Origin: Burkholderia contaminans
GTDB lineage: Bacteria > Pseudomonadota > Gammaproteobacteria > Burkholderiales > Burkholderiaceae
Assembly (NCBI RefSeq): GCF_029633825.1
Contig: NZ_CP090640.1
Span: 2,294,001-2,358,000, forward strand
DNA length: 64,000 nucleotides
Reading direction: 5' to 3'
Shown piece by piece: positions 20,632 through 31,763 of this stretch (positions are counted from its first letter, which is position 1; each line of letters begins with the position of its first letter). Made by a program: the position numbers and the translations under genes. A model generated the notes under the pieces. That model saw only the letters and a program-made list of their open reading frames with translations, had not been told where the DNA came from and did not search any database.

Positions 20632-21261
20632 CTAGGCCCGCAATGCCTGCTCGATCGGCACGCTGCCGCCGACGAAGCCGACGATCTTGCGCGAGATGCC
20701 CAGCTTGATCGCCTCGATCGCGGCCCAGGCCACATCCTGGCGCGACACGGGTGGGGCGCCATCGAACCATGCGTCGGTGAGCGCGATCTTGCCGACGCCC
20801 GGATCGTCCGTGAGCGGGCCCGGGCGCAGGATCACGTAGTCGACGCCCGACGCGATCACGCGATCGTCGCCTTCGCGTTTCATCTGCGAATAGTGGCGCA
20901 GCGCGTCCGGGCCGAGTTCGGGCCGGTACGCGGACAGCGAGCTGATCACCACCAGCTTCTGCGCGTTGTAAGCCAGCGCGTATTCGGCCGCGCGGGCGAC
21001 CGCGTCGCGGTCGACCTGCTCCTCTTCGGCCGCGCCTTCCGATTCGGCCGAGCCGGCCGCGTAGATCACGTGCGAGACGCCCTGGAATGCGTGCGAGAAA
21101 TCGTTCGTCAGGTCGGCCTCGACGACCCGTGCGCCTGCCAGCGCATAGCCGTGCCGGCGCACGAGCGCCGTGACCTCGAACTCCGGCTGCTTGAGCAGCA
21201 GATCCGCGCAGGCCTGGCCCGTCCGGCCGGTCGCACCAATCAGCAGTACCTTCGTCGTCAT
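20632..21261 (-). CDS. NAD(P)-binding Rossmann-fold epimerase-like protein
   Basis: A 209-residue atypical short-chain dehydrogenase of the NmrA/NAD(P)H-binding group. The dinucleotide motif GATGRTGQ is at the N-terminus (KVLLIGATGRTG). An SSLSAY segment matches the usual catalytic-serine region, but a clear YxxxK is replaced by HYSQMKREGD. The start is the MTTK methionine, which has AAGGAG eight bases upstream. The frame stays open nine codons further. Substrate unknown; such proteins include flavin reductases and stress-response oxidoreductases. Confidence 0.75.
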   Translation of the reverse strand: MTTKVLLIGATGRTGQACADLLLKQPEFEVTALVRRHGYALAGARVVEADLTNDFSHAFQGVSHVIYAAGSAESEGAAEEEQVDRDAVARAAEYALAYNAQKLVVISSLSAYRPELGPDALRHYSQMKREGDDRVIASGVDYVILRPGPLTDDPGVGKIALTDAWFDGAPPVSRQDVAWAAIEAIKLGISRKIVGFVGGSVPIEQALRA

Positions 21262-21588
21262 GAAACCGCTCCTTGCTCGATGCGTCATCCGTCCAGATAG
21301 GGACGGACGACCGATAACTCAAGTGTAATGTCGATTTGCCGATGCGGCGGGTGTGTATTAAGGGGCGTACCGGCTGCGGGCGTACCGGCACCGGGCGTAC
21401 CGGCACCGGGCGCCGGCCAGGGCGGCCCGGCGCGGGCACGCGATCTGCGGCCGCGCGGCCGACACTGACATTCCGGTCGCCAATCATTCAAACGGATGCG
21501 GGAATGACGCGCCGACCGGCTATCATGTGCGCGATGCATTTTTCGCCGTTACGTCATACAACGCATCGGCCCACTGGTTGGAGTACAC
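21262..21588. other. Divergent intergenic region with short tandem repeat
   Basis: This gap holds the promoters of the divergent epimerase-like and NYN genes. It contains three 15-bp units starting GGGCGTACCGGC (21363-21407) followed by a partial fourth. A TATCAT close to 21520 could be a -10 for the NYN gene. No gene is evident. Confidence 0.5.
21363..21407. repeat. 15-bp tandem repeat, three units
   Basis: Units GGGCGTACCGGCTGC, GGGCGTACCGGCACC and GGGCGTACCGGCACC lie end to end, then a partial GGGCGCC. Copy number could vary between strains. Confidence 0.75.
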
Positions 21589-22614
21589 ATGGCATTACCC
21601 CTGGACAACGTCAGCATGGCCGTGTTCTGCGACTTCGAGAACGTCGCGCTCGGCGTGCGCGACGCGAAGTACGAGAAGTTCGACATCAAGCCCGTGCTGG
21701 AGCGCCTGCTGCTGAAGGGCAGCATCGTCGTGAAGAAGGCCTATTGCGACTGGGATCGCTACAAGGGCTTCAAGGCGTCGATGCACGAGGCGAGCTTCGA
21801 GCTGATCGAGATTCCGCACGTGCGCCAGTCGGGCAAGAACTCGGCCGACATCCGGCTCGTCGTGGATGCCCTCGACCTCTGCTACACGAAGTCGCACGTC
21901 GATACGTTCGTGATCATCAGCGGCGACTCGGATTTTTCGCCGCTCGTGTCGAAACTGCGCGAGAACGCGAAGAAGGTGATCGGCGTCGGCGTGAAGAAAT
22001 CGACGTCGGACCTGCTGGTCGCGAACTGCGACGAATTCATTTTCTACGACGACCTGGTGCGCGAGCAGCAGCGCACGCTCGCGAAGCGCGAACAGCAGCA
22101 GCGCGCCGGCAACGGCGGCGCGAAGCGGCCCGACGAGCCGTCGCGCAAGCACGACCTCGACGCGCGCAAGGCCGAGGCGATTGCGCTGGCGGTCGAGACG
22201 TTCGATGCGCTCGCGTCGGAGCGGGACGACGTCGGCAAGATCTGGGCGTCGGTGCTCAAGAGCGCGATCAAGCGCCGCAAGCCGGATTTCAACGAGTCGT
22301 ACTACGGGTTCCGCGCGTTCGGCAACCTGCTCGACGAGGCGCAGGCGCGGGGCCTGCTCGAAGTGGGGCGTGACGACAAGTCGGGCGCGTTCGTGTCGCG
22401 AGCCCGCCAGTCGGCGGCCGCGGAGCATGTCTCGACGGGCGGTGAAAGCGGCGGCCACGGTGGCGCGCACCACGGTGCGCGCGCGGCCGAGCCGGCGCGG
22501 GCCGGGCGCAATGCGCAACGTCGCGGGCAGCGGGCGGAAGCGGTCGTGCACGAAAGCGCGCAGGTCGAAGCGGCGGAGGCCGAAGTGGCCGAGGTTGCCG
22601 AGGGGTACCGATGA
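21589..22614 (+). CDS. NYN-domain ribonuclease-like protein with OST-HTH (LOTUS) domain; tail frameshifted
   Basis: Residues ~8-160 form a NYN/LabA-type PIN-fold domain (AVFCDFENVALG with acidic D15, and ISGDSDFSPLV), a predicted metal-dependent RNase. Residues ~195-280 match the OST-HTH/LOTUS domain (VGKIWASVLKSAIKRRKPDF) found after NYN domains. This frame gives 341 residues. Beyond it, the low-complexity basic Ala/Lys/His-rich tail continues in two other frames as far as 23080. That implies two single-base losses, near the G4 at about 22602 and the A4 at about 22707. The folded domains are intact, so the protein may still work. Confidence 0.82.
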   Translation: MALPLDNVSMAVFCDFENVALGVRDAKYEKFDIKPVLERLLLKGSIVVKKAYCDWDRYKGFKASMHEASFELIEIPHVRQSGKNSADIRLVVDALDLCYTKSHVDTFVIISGDSDFSPLVSKLRENAKKVIGVGVKKSTSDLLVANCDEFIFYDDLVREQQRTLAKREQQQRAGNGGAKRPDEPSRKHDLDARKAEAIALAVETFDALASERDDVGKIWASVLKSAIKRRKPDFNESYYGFRAFGNLLDEAQARGLLEVGRDDKSGAFVSRARQSAAAEHVSTGGESGGHGGAHHGARAAEPARAGRNAQRRGQRAEAVVHESAQVEAAEAEVAEVAEGYR

Positions 22615-23080
22615 TGCCGCCGGCGGAGACGGTCGATGTGCCCGACACGGCCGACGCGCATGGCGACGCGAAGGATGGCCGCAAGCGCGCGCGCAAGACC
22701 GCGGCGAAAAGGCTGGCGCGAAGAAGGGCGCCGCCGCGAAGAGCGCAGGCCGTCAGGCAGCCGGGAAGCCGGACGACGCCGGGCATGGGCCGAAGCACGG
22801 CGGCGAGCAGCACGCGCACGGCAAGCATGCCGACGACGCGCATCGCGACGCGGAGCAGGGCGGCGAGCGGCATGTCGCGGCGACGCACGCCGGGCCGGCG
22901 GCAGGCGATGCCGGCGGCGAGCGTGCCGCCGCCCAGCCGTCACACGACGCGGCGCCGGTTGAAGCCGATGCCGAAGCGGCTGCGCAAGCGCCGGCCGCAG
23001 CCAAGCCGAAGAAGCCGGCACGCAAGGCCGCACCGCGCGCACGTCGTCCGCGCAAGACGGCGGCGGACGCTGCCGAGTAA
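22615..23080 (+). pseudogene. Out-of-frame C-terminal tail of the NYN protein
   Basis: After the premature stop at 22614, coding text continues without a break in style. First comes a frame reading ETVDVPDTADAHGDAKDGRK (about 22620-22700), then one reading GAKKGAAAKSAGRQAAGKPD, ending KTAADAAE at 23080. Restoring one G near 22602 and one A near 22707 would give a single protein of about 497 residues with a histone-H1-like tail. Confidence 0.65.
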
Positions 23081-23159
23081 CGCCGGTCGTCCGGATGCCG
23101 CGCCGAGCGGGGCGGCATCCGCGCCATGTAACTGGCCGGTGCAATGCCGGCCCGTTGAA

Positions 23160-23543
23160 CTAGCCGTTCACCGCGTAAGGCTGCGTCATCACTTCGAGGA
23201 AGTGGCCGTCCGGATCGTCGAAGTACACGCCTCGGCCGCCGTTGTGGCGGTAGAGGTCATCGGGTTGCCGCTTCGCCGGATCGGCCCAGTGGGGCAGCCC
23301 GCGCTCGCGAATGCGCGCGAGCACGCGATCGAAGCCGGCTTCGTCGATCAGGAACGCGTAATGCTGCGACGCGATCTCTCCCGACCGTTCATAAAAATCG
23401 AGCGACACGCCGTTGCCGAGCGCGACGACCAGCATCGCGCCGAACGGCGTCGGCGGCGGCAATTCCAGCAACTCGGTGAGGAAGCGGCTCGACGCACGCT
23501 TGTCGCGGCACCAGACGATCGTGTGGTTCAACTGGACGTTCAT
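23160..23543 (-). CDS. Glyoxalase/bleomycin-resistance (VOC) superfamily protein
   Basis: A 127-residue single-domain VOC protein. Metal-ligand candidates are H7 in LNHTIVWC and the glutamate in the C-terminal DPDGHFLEVM. The family segment GRGVYFDDPDG is present. It may be a small dioxygenase or lyase or a resistance binding protein; the substrate cannot be read from the sequence. It lies 148 bases beyond the end of the RND operon on the same strand. Confidence 0.82.
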   Translation of the reverse strand: MNVQLNHTIVWCRDKRASSRFLTELLELPPPTPFGAMLVVALGNGVSLDFYERSGEIASQHYAFLIDEAGFDRVLARIRERGLPHWADPAKRQPDDLYRHNGGRGVYFDDPDGHFLEVMTQPYAVNG

Positions 23544-23691
23544 CGCGTGTCCTCAAGGCAGCGCGCGGCGACGCGCATGGACACACGATAGTCGATCGGC
23601 ACGCGCATTCAAGCCGGCGCGCCGCTCGCAATGGGCCGCACGTGCGGCTCACGCGCGCGGCGGCGGCCCGTCGAGCCGCCGCCTCCCGTCG

Positions 23692-26600
23692 TCATTCCCC
23701 GGCGACGGCCGGCCCGCCGTTGTTCCCGCGGCGGTTGCGCCGCTTCTCGGCCCATACGCGGAAGCGGTCCATGTACAGGTACACGACCGGCGTCGTATAG
23801 AGCGTCAGCACCTGCGACACGATCAGGCCGCCGGCGATCGCGATCCCGAGCGGCGCGCGCAGCTCTGCGCCGTCGCCGTTGCCGAACGCGAGCGGCAGCG
23901 CGCCGAGGAGCGCTGCCATCGTCGTCATCATGATCGGGCGGAAGCGCAGCAGGCACGCCTCGTGGATCGCGTCGAACGACGACTTCTGGTTGTTGCGCGT
24001 CTGGTCGATCGCGAAGTCGACCATCATGATCGCGTTCTTCTTCACGATCCCGATCAGCAGGATCACGCCGATCAGCGCGATGATGCTGAACTCGGTCTTG
24101 AACAGCAGCAGCGCGAGCAGCGCGCCGACGCCCGCCGACGGCAGCGTCGACAGGATCGTGATCGGGTGGATGTAGCTCTCGTACAGGATCCCGAGCACGA
24201 TGTAGACGGCCAGCAGCGCCGCGAGGATCAGGATCGGCTGGTCGTTCGTCGACTGCTGGAACGCCTGCGCGGTGCCCTGGAAGCTGCCGACGATGGTCGG
24301 CGGGACGCCGACCTGCGCCATCGTCTGGTAGATCACCTGCGTCGCCTGCGACAGCGACACGCCCGGCGGCAGGTTGAACGAGATCGTCGTCGCGACGAAC
24401 AGCCCCTGGTGGTTGACCGACAGCGGCGTCGTGCTCGGCCCGAAGGTCGCGATCGCCGACAGCGGAATCATCGTCGACTTCGACGTCGACACCGACGCAC
24501 CCGACGACGCGCTCGACTTGCCGCTCGCCGCGATCGCGTTGAGCGCCTGGTTGCGCGCGGAGTCCGACGCGATCGCCGCGGCGCTCTGCGTGGCCGTGCC
24601 GGCGCTCGACGTGCCGGCGGAGGTCGCGACGTAGGTGCCGGCCGCTGCGTTGGTGGTCTGCGAGCCGTTCGCGCTGCCGCCCGACGTGCTGATCCACACC
24701 TGGTTCAGCATCTCGGGGCTCTGCCAGTACTTCGGCGCGACTTCCATCACCACGTGGTACTGGTTCAGCGGGTTGTAGATCGTCGAGACCTGGCGCTGGC
24801 CGAATGCGTCGTACAGCGTGTTGTCGATCTGCGCGGGCTTGATGCCGAACCGTGCGGCCGTCGCCCGGTCGATCGTCACCATTGCCTCCATGCCGCCTTG
24901 CTGCTGGTCGGAGTTCACGTCGGTCAGCTCGGGGCGCTTCTGCAGCGCCTCGGTGAGGATCGGCCCCCACTTGTACAGGTCGGCGCTCGAATCGCCGAGC
25001 AGCGTGAACTGATACTGCGCGTTGCTCTGCCGGCCGCCGACGCGAATGTCCTGCGCCGCCTGCAGGAACGTGCTCGCGCCGGCGACGTCCGACAGCGGGA
25101 CCCGCAGTTGCTGGATCACCTGGTCGGCCGACAGCTTGCGCTCGGTGCGATCCTTCAGCGTGACGAACATGAAGCCCGAGTTGGTCTGCGTGCCGCCGGT
25201 GAAGCCCGCGACGCTCTTCACGTTCGGGTTGCTCTGCACGATCCGCATCATCTCGGAGAACTTCAGCTTCATCGCCTGGAACGACGTCGACTGGTCGGCC
25301 CGGATGCCGCCGATCATCAGCCCGGTGTCCTGCTGCGGGAAGAAACCCTTCGGCACGACGATGTACAGGTAGACGTTCAGCCCGATCGTCGCGAACAGGG
25401 TCAGCAGGATCAGGAGCGGCCGGCGCAGCGCCCACGTCAGCGAGCGTTCGTAGCCGCGCTGCATGCGACTGAAACAGCGTTCCAGGAAGCGCCCGAAGCG
25501 GCCTTCGTTTTGCGGGTCGTGCGACTCGGGCAGCAGGCGCGCGCACATCATCGGCGTGACCGTGAGCGACACCGCGAGCGAGACGGCGATCGCGAGCGAC
25601 AGCGTCAGCGCGAACTCGCGGAACAGCCGCCCGACGATGCCGCCCATCAGCAGGATCGGCAGGAACACCGCGACGAGCGAAATGCTCATCGACAACACGG
25701 TGAAGCCGACCTCGCGCGCGCCGTCGAACGCGGCCTGCATGCGCGACTTGCCGTTCTCGATGTGCCGCGAGATGTTCTCCAGCACGACGATCGCGTCGTC
25801 GACGACGAAGCCGGTCGCGACGATCAGCGCCATCAGCGACAGGTTGTCGATCGAGAAGCCTAGCAGGTACATCGCGCCGAACGTGCCGATGATCGAGATC
25901 GGCACCGCGACGCTCGGGATCAGCGTCGCGCGCCAGTTGCGCAGGAACAGGAACACGACCATCACGACGAGGCTGACCGCGATCAGCAGCGTGTGCTCGG
26001 TGTCCTTCAGCGACGCGCGAATCGTGGTCGAGCGGTCGAGCACGGGCGTGACGGTGATGTCGGCCGGCAGCGACGCGGTGAGCTGCGGCAGTGCCGCGCG
26101 CACGCGGTCGATCGTGTCGATGATGTTCGCGCCGGGCGAGCGGTAGAGGATCACGAGCACCGCGCGCTTGCCGTTCGACAGGCCGAGGTTGCGCAGGTCC
26201 TCGACCGAATCGACGACGTCCGACAGGTCGGACAGCCGCACGGCCGAGCCGTTGCGGTAGGCCACGACGAGGTCGCGGTATTGCGACGCCTGGGATGCCT
26301 GGTCGTTCGTATAGAGCTGGTAGCGCTGCGGGCCGAATTCGATCGCGCCCTTCGGCGCGTTGGCGTTCGCGGAGGCCAGCGCCGCGCGCACGTCCTCGAG
26401 GCCGATCCCGTAGTGGAACAGCGCCTGCGGCTCGAGCTCGACGCGCACGGCCGGGTTCGCGGAGCCGCTGACCGACACCTGGCCGATCCCGTCGATCTGC
26501 GACAGCGACTGCTGCAGCACCGTCGACGCGGCGTCGTACAGCTTCGCGGCCGATGACGTTTCGGACGTCAGCGACACGATCATGATCGGCGAATCGGCCG

Positions 26601-27000
26601 GGTTGACCTTGCGGTAGGTCGGGTTGCTCTTCAGCGCGGCGGGCAGGTCGGCGCGCGCCGCGTTGATCGCGGCCTGCACGTCGCGCGCGGCGCCGTCGAT
26701 GTCGCGGTTCAGCCCGAACTGCAGGATGATCCGCGCGTTGCCGACCGTGCTCGTCGACGTCATTTCGGACACGTCGGCGATCGAGCCGAGGTGCCGCTCG
26801 AGCGGGCTCGTCACGCTGGTCGCGACCGTTTCCGGGCTCGCGCCGGGCAGCGACGCCTGCACCGAGATCGTCGGGAAGTCGACCTGCGGCAGCGGCGACA
26901 CCGGCAGCTTGACGAACGCGAACAGGCCCGCGAGCGCGACGCCGATCGCGAGCAGCGTCGTCGCGACGGGGCGGGTGATGAAGGGGCGCGACAGGTTCAT
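23692..27000 (-). CDS. mdtC: RND multidrug efflux permease, MdtC-like
   Basis: A 1102-residue HAE1-type inner-membrane RND pump. It has the N-terminal helix ([20 protein letters not shown]), two large periplasmic loops, and the TM4 proton-relay pair in [17 protein letters not shown]. It forms a heteromeric pump with the MdtB-like protein encoded three bases upstream. It is about 75 residues longer than usual because of a Ser/Ala/Thr-rich insertion (about 24475-24690) in the second periplasmic loop. No outer-membrane channel gene is adjacent, so a TolC/OprM-type partner must come from elsewhere. Confidence 0.9.
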   Translation of the reverse strand: MNLSRPFITRPVATTLLAIGVALAGLFAFVKLPVSPLPQVDFPTISVQASLPGASPETVATSVTSPLERHLGSIADVSEMTSTSTVGNARIILQFGLNRDIDGAARDVQAAINAARADLPAALKSNPTYRKVNPADSPIMIVSLTSETSSAAKLYDAASTVLQQSLSQIDGIGQVSVSGSANPAVRVELEPQALFHYGIGLEDVRAALASANANAPKGAIEFGPQRYQLYTNDQASQASQYRDLVVAYRNGSAVRLSDLSDVVDSVEDLRNLGLSNGKRAVLVILYRSPGANIIDTIDRVRAALPQLTASLPADITVTPVLDRSTTIRASLKDTEHTLLIAVSLVVMVVFLFLRNWRATLIPSVAVPISIIGTFGAMYLLGFSIDNLSLMALIVATGFVVDDAIVVLENISRHIENGKSRMQAAFDGAREVGFTVLSMSISLVAVFLPILLMGGIVGRLFREFALTLSLAIAVSLAVSLTVTPMMCARLLPESHDPQNEGRFGRFLERCFSRMQRGYERSLTWALRRPLLILLTLFATIGLNVYLYIVVPKGFFPQQDTGLMIGGIRADQSTSFQAMKLKFSEMMRIVQSNPNVKSVAGFTGGTQTNSGFMFVTLKDRTERKLSADQVIQQLRVPLSDVAGASTFLQAAQDIRVGGRQSNAQYQFTLLGDSSADLYKWGPILTEALQKRPELTDVNSDQQQGGMEAMVTIDRATAARFGIKPAQIDNTLYDAFGQRQVSTIYNPLNQYHVVMEVAPKYWQSPEMLNQVWISTSGGSANGSQTTNAAAGTYVATSAGTSSAGTATQSAAAIASDSARNQALNAIAASGKSSASSGASVSTSKSTMIPLSAIATFGPSTTPLSVNHQGLFVATTISFNLPPGVSLSQATQVIYQTMAQVGVPPTIVGSFQGTAQAFQQSTNDQPILILAALLAVYIVLGILYESYIHPITILSTLPSAGVGALLALLLFKTEFSIIALIGVILLIGIVKKNAIMMVDFAIDQTRNNQKSSFDAIHEACLLRFRPIMMTTMAALLGALPLAFGNGDGAELRAPLGIAIAGGLIVSQVLTLYTTPVVYLYMDRFRVWAEKRRNRRGNNGGPAVAGE

Positions 27001-27003
27001 CGC

Positions 27004-30000
27004 TTACGCGCCCGGGTGCGTGCCGGCATCGGCGCCGGGGCCGTGCCGCTCGAACCAGCCGCGCACACGGCGCGCGAGGCTGTCGAAGCCGAGGTAGATC
27101 ACGGGCGTCGTGAACAGCGTCAGCACCTGCGACACGATCAGGCCGCCGGCGATCGCGATCCCGAGCGGCTGGCGCAGCTCGGAGCCCGCGCCGGAGCCGA
27201 CGATCAGCGGCACCGCGCCGAGCAGCGCGGCGAGCGTCGTCATCAGGATCGGCCGGAAGCGCAGCAGGCACGCCTGGTAGATCGCCTCGCGCGGCGGCTT
27301 GCCTTCGACGCGCTCGGCCTCGAGCGCGAAGTCGATCATCATGATCGCGTTCTTCTTCACGATGCCGATCAAGAGCACGATGCCGATGATCCCGATGATG
27401 TCGAGGTCGTGCCCGGTGATCATCAGCGCGAGCAGTGCGCCGACGCCGGCCGACGGCAGCGTCGACAGGATCGTGATCGGGTGGATGTAGCTCTCGTACA
27501 GCACGCCGAGCACGATGTACATCGTGACGACCGCGGCGAGGATCAGGAACAGCTGGTTCGACAGCGACGCCTGGAACGCGAGCGCCGCGCCCTGGAAGCG
27601 CGTCTGGAACGACGCGGGCAGCCCGATGTCTTTCTCGGCTGCGTCGATCGCCTTGACCGCCTCGCCGAGCGACGCGCCCGGCGCGAGGTTGAACGAGATG
27701 GTGGTCGACGGGAACTGCGACAGGTGCGCGACCAGCAGCGGCGACGGCCGCTCGTGGAACGACGCGATCGACGTCAGCGGCACCTGGCCGCCGCCCGCCG
27801 ACGGCAGGTAGATGTCGTTCAGCGATTGCGCGTAGTGCTGGTCCTTCGGCTCGGACTCGAGAATCACGCGGTACTGGTTCGACTGCGTGAAGATCGTCGA
27901 CACGATGCGCTGGCCGAACGCGTCGTACAGCGCGTTGTCGACGGTCGCGGGCGTGATGCCGAAGCGCGCGGCGCTCGCGCGGTCGATCTCGATGTAGACG
28001 GACTGGCCGTTGCTCTGCAGGTCGGTCGCGACGTCGGCGAGCGACGGCTCCTGCTGCAGCCGGGCAACGAGCTTCGGCACCCAGGTCGCGAACTCTTCCG
28101 AGTTCGGGCTCGTCAGCATGAACTGGTACTGCGTCGGGCTGACGGTCGAGTCGATCGTCAGGTCCTGCACCGACTGCATGAACAGCGAGATGCCGGTGAT
28201 GTTCGCCACGCGGTGCTGCAGGTCGCGGATGACCTGCGCGGCGGTTTCGGAGCGTTCGTCGCGCGCCTTCAGGTTGATCAGCATCCGGCCGCTGTTCAGC
28301 GTGATGTTGCTGCCGTCGACGCCGATGAACGACGTGAGGCTCTCGACGTTCGGATCCTTCAGGATCTCGGCCGCGAGCGCCTGCTGGCGCTCCGCCATCG
28401 CGCCGTACGAGATCGACTGCGGCGCCTGCGTGATCGCCTGGATCACGCCGGTATCCTGCGCGGGGAAGAAGCCCTTCGGCACGTAGACGTACAGCAGGCC
28501 GGTCAGCGCGAGCGTCAGCAGCGCGACGACGAGCGTCGAGCGCTGTCGGTTCAGCACCCATTCGAGCGCGACCGCGTAGCGCGCGATCACCCAGTCGATC
28601 GCGCGGTGCACGCGCGCCTCGAAGCGATGGCTCTCGGGCGGCGGCGAATGGCGCAGCAGCTTCGCGCACAGCATCGGCACGAGCGTGAGCGACACGATCG
28701 CCGAGATCACGATCGTCACCGCGAGCGTGATCGCGAACTCGTGGAACAGGCGCCCGACCACGTCGCCCATGAACAGCAGCGGGATCAGCACCGCGATCAG
28801 CGACACCGTCAGCGAGATGATCGTGAAGCCGATCTGCCTCGAGCCCTTCAGCGCGGCCTCGAGCCCCGATTCGCCTTCCTCGACGTAGCGCGCGATGTTC
28901 TCGATCATCACGATCGCGTCGTCGACCACGAAGCCGGTCGCGATGGTGAGCGCCATCAGCGACAGGTTGTTCAGCGAGAAGCCGGCCATGTACATCACCG
29001 CGAGCGTGCCGATCAGCGACAGCGGCACCGACAGGCTCGGGATGATCGTCGCGTAGACGTTCGCGAGGAACAGGTACATCACGAGCACGACCAGCGCGAC
29101 CGCGAGCAGCAGTTCGAACTGCACGTCGCGCACGGCGGCGCGGATCATCGTCGTGCGGTCGGTGACGATCTCCACGTCGAGCGCGGCCGGCAGCGTTTCC
29201 TGCAGCTTCGGCAACTGCGCCTTGATCGCATCGACGGTCGCGATCACGTTCGCGCCCGGCTGGCGCTGCACGTTCAGGATGATGGCCGGGTCCGAATTCA
29301 CCCACGCGCCGAGCTTGGTGTTCTCCGAGCCGGCGACGACCGTCGCGACGTCGGTCAGCATCACCGGACGGCCGTTCTTGTACGCGACGACCGCGCTGTT
29401 GTACTGGTCGGCGCTCGTCAGCTGGTCGTTCGCGTTGATCGTGTACGAGCGCGTCGGGCCGTCGAAGTTGCCCTTCGGCGTGTTCACGTTCAGGTTCGAG
29501 ATCGTCGTGCGCAGGTCGTCGAGGTTCATCCCGTACTTCGCGAGCGCGGTCGGGTTCGCCTGGATCCGCACGGCCGGGCGGTTGCCGCCCGACAGGCTGA
29601 CGAGACCGACGCCCGCGACCTGCGAGATCTTCATCGCGAGGCGCGTGTCGGCGAGATCCTGCACCTGCGTGAGCGGCAGCGTCTTCGACTTGACGGCGAG
29701 CGTCAGCACCGGTGCGTCGGCCGGGTTGACCTTCGCGTAGATCGGCGGGGCAGGGAGGTCGGACGGCAGCAGGTTGCCGGCCGCGTTGATCGCGGCCTGC
29801 ACTTCCTGTTCGGCGATGTCGAGCGGCAGGTCGAGCGAGAACTGCAGCGTGATCACGGACGAGCCGGCCGAACTCTGCGACGACATCTGGTTCAGCGACG
29901 GCATCTGCCCGAACTGCCGTTCGAGCGGTGCGGTGACCGACGAGGTCATCACCTCCGGGCTCGCGCCCGGGTAGAAGGTCTGGACCTGGATCGTCGGATA

Positions 30001-30123
30001 GTCGACTTCCGGCAGCGCGGCGAGCGGCAGGAAGCGCAGCGCGACGAGACCGGCCAGCATGATCGCCGCCATCAGGAGGGCGGTGCCGACCGGCCGGAGA
30101 ATGAAGAGGCGGGATGGATTCAT
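27004..30123 (-). CDS. mdtB: RND multidrug efflux permease, MdtB-like
   Basis: A 1039-residue RND transporter of normal length. It starts [20 protein letters not shown] and has the TM4 acidic pair in [17 protein letters not shown]. The family segment [16 protein letters not shown] is also present. It follows the membrane-fusion gene by 15 bases and precedes the MdtC-like gene by three, so the three subunits are made together. By analogy with E. coli MdtABC it likely exports bile-salt-like or aminocoumarin compounds; the actual substrates here are unknown. Confidence 0.91.
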   Translation of the reverse strand: MNPSRLFILRPVGTALLMAAIMLAGLVALRFLPLAALPEVDYPTIQVQTFYPGASPEVMTSSVTAPLERQFGQMPSLNQMSSQSSAGSSVITLQFSLDLPLDIAEQEVQAAINAAGNLLPSDLPAPPIYAKVNPADAPVLTLAVKSKTLPLTQVQDLADTRLAMKISQVAGVGLVSLSGGNRPAVRIQANPTALAKYGMNLDDLRTTISNLNVNTPKGNFDGPTRSYTINANDQLTSADQYNSAVVAYKNGRPVMLTDVATVVAGSENTKLGAWVNSDPAIILNVQRQPGANVIATVDAIKAQLPKLQETLPAALDVEIVTDRTTMIRAAVRDVQFELLLAVALVVLVMYLFLANVYATIIPSLSVPLSLIGTLAVMYMAGFSLNNLSLMALTIATGFVVDDAIVMIENIARYVEEGESGLEAALKGSRQIGFTIISLTVSLIAVLIPLLFMGDVVGRLFHEFAITLAVTIVISAIVSLTLVPMLCAKLLRHSPPPESHRFEARVHRAIDWVIARYAVALEWVLNRQRSTLVVALLTLALTGLLYVYVPKGFFPAQDTGVIQAITQAPQSISYGAMAERQQALAAEILKDPNVESLTSFIGVDGSNITLNSGRMLINLKARDERSETAAQVIRDLQHRVANITGISLFMQSVQDLTIDSTVSPTQYQFMLTSPNSEEFATWVPKLVARLQQEPSLADVATDLQSNGQSVYIEIDRASAARFGITPATVDNALYDAFGQRIVSTIFTQSNQYRVILESEPKDQHYAQSLNDIYLPSAGGGQVPLTSIASFHERPSPLLVAHLSQFPSTTISFNLAPGASLGEAVKAIDAAEKDIGLPASFQTRFQGAALAFQASLSNQLFLILAAVVTMYIVLGVLYESYIHPITILSTLPSAGVGALLALMITGHDLDIIGIIGIVLLIGIVKKNAIMMIDFALEAERVEGKPPREAIYQACLLRFRPILMTTLAALLGAVPLIVGSGAGSELRQPLGIAIAGGLIVSQVLTLFTTPVIYLGFDSLARRVRGWFERHGPGADAGTHPGA

Positions 30124-30138
30124 CGAGCGGCCCGCGCG

Positions 30139-31509
30139 TTACTGGGCCGCGGAGGCCGCTGCCTGCGACGCGCCGTGCCGGTGTTCGCCGCGATGGCCGC
30201 CGGCGCCCGATGCGCCCGACGCCGCACCGGCGCCGCGTGCGCCCGACGCGCCTTTCGGCTTGTCGGCCGGGATCGAGATCTTCGCGCCTTCGCGCAGGCG
30301 GTCGGAGCCGTCGGTCACCACGCGCTCGCCGACCGACACGCCGCTGACGATGCTGGTGCGTTCGCCGTCGACCGGGCCGATCGTGACCTTGCGCACGGTC
30401 ACCGTGTTGTCGGGTTTCACGACGTAGACGAACTGGCCGATCGAGCCGGTCAGCACGGCCGAGGTCGGCACGATCGTCGCGTTGCGCAGCACGTCGACGA
30501 GCAGGCGCGTGTTCACGAACTGGTTCGGGAACAGCATGCCTTCCTTGTTATCGAAGTTCGCGCGCAGCTTGACGGTGCCCGTGCTCGTGTCGATCTGGTT
30601 GTCGAGCGTCGCGAGCGAACCCGTCTCGAGCGGCACCGTGTTGTTGCGGTTGTACGCGGTGACCGACAGCTTCTGGCCCGCGTTCACCTGCTTGAGGATC
30701 TGCGGCAGGTTGTCTTCCGACGTGGTGAAGATCACGCTCATCGGCTGCAGCTGCGTGATCACGACGAGGCCGTTGGTATCGCCCGGCGTCACGTAGTTGC
30801 CGGGGTCGACCTGGCGCAGGCCGACGCGGCCCGACACCGGCGCGGTGATGCGCGCATACGTGAGGTTCAGCTTCGCGGAATCGATCGCGGCCTGGTCGGT
30901 CTTCACCGCGCCTTCGTATTGCTTGACGAGGGATGCCTGCGTGTCGACGGTCTGCGACGCGATGGAGTCCTGCGACAGCAGCGTCTGGTAGCGCTTCAGG
31001 TCGAGGCGGGCCGTCGCGAGCAGCGCCGAGTCGCGCGCGTGCGTGCCTTCGGCGTTCTCGAGCGCGACCTGGTACGGGCGCGGGTCGATCTGCGCGAGCA
31101 GGTCGCCCTTCTTGACGATCTGGCCTTCCTGGAACGCGACCGACTGCAGGTAGCCCGACAGCTGCGTCTTGACCGTGACGTTCGCGAGCGGCGTGACGGT
31201 GCCGAGCGCGGACAGCACGATCGGCATCTCGCCCTGGGTCGCGGTCGCGACCTGCACGGGCTGCGGAACGTTCGCCATCGCGGCGGGGCCGCCACGGCCG
31301 CGGTGGCCGCCGGCGCCACTGGCCGCGCTTGCGCCCGCACCGCCCGCACTGCTGCCGGACGCCGGCGTGCGGTTCCACGGATGCCACCACAGCAGGCCGC
31401 CGATGACGACGACCGCGAGTGCGCCGGCCATCAGCGTGCGGCGCGGGCGCCGCGCGGCGGGCGACGCAGGGTCTTTCGAAGGGGGCGTGGGCTTTTGTTC
31501 GTTATCCAT
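30139..31509 (-). CDS. mdtA: RND efflux membrane-fusion protein, MdtA-like
   Basis: A 456-residue periplasmic adaptor. One N-terminal membrane anchor (LMAGALAVVVIGGLLWWHPW) is followed by a Gly/Ala/Ser-rich linker, the lipoyl half-motifs (VTVKTQLSGYLQSVAFQEGQ; ITAPVSGRVGLRQVDPGNYV) around an alpha-hairpin, and a beta-barrel domain. The C-terminus is Gly/Ala/His-rich. It is the first gene of the efflux operon. An IclR-type regulator lies 254 bases upstream on the same strand. Confidence 0.9.
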   Translation of the reverse strand: MDNEQKPTPPSKDPASPAARRPRRTLMAGALAVVVIGGLLWWHPWNRTPASGSSAGGAGASAASGAGGHRGRGGPAAMANVPQPVQVATATQGEMPIVLSALGTVTPLANVTVKTQLSGYLQSVAFQEGQIVKKGDLLAQIDPRPYQVALENAEGTHARDSALLATARLDLKRYQTLLSQDSIASQTVDTQASLVKQYEGAVKTDQAAIDSAKLNLTYARITAPVSGRVGLRQVDPGNYVTPGDTNGLVVITQLQPMSVIFTTSEDNLPQILKQVNAGQKLSVTAYNRNNTVPLETGSLATLDNQIDTSTGTVKLRANFDNKEGMLFPNQFVNTRLLVDVLRNATIVPTSAVLTGSIGQFVYVVKPDNTVTVRKVTIGPVDGERTSIVSGVSVGERVVTDGSDRLREGAKISIPADKPKGASGARGAGAASGASGAGGHRGEHRHGASQAAASAAQ

Positions 31510-31763
31510 CGTGATCTGTCAGGAAGACGGCGCGGCGGGCCGGAAATCGGACTGCTGGGCTGCGCGTGGGCGAGCGGTGCCGGGGAGGGGGCGCCCGGCT
31601 CGGTCCGGGCCCCCGCCGGTATGCGCGGGAAAAGAGCGGTGCGCACCGCGAGTGCGGCGCGACGATGGGCATGATCCTACGTCCCGTCCCCGTTACAGTC
31701 CAGTGGTCTATCTTTCAACGGGTTACGGTCGTTACAGAACGCGACAGTACGATGACGAAACGA

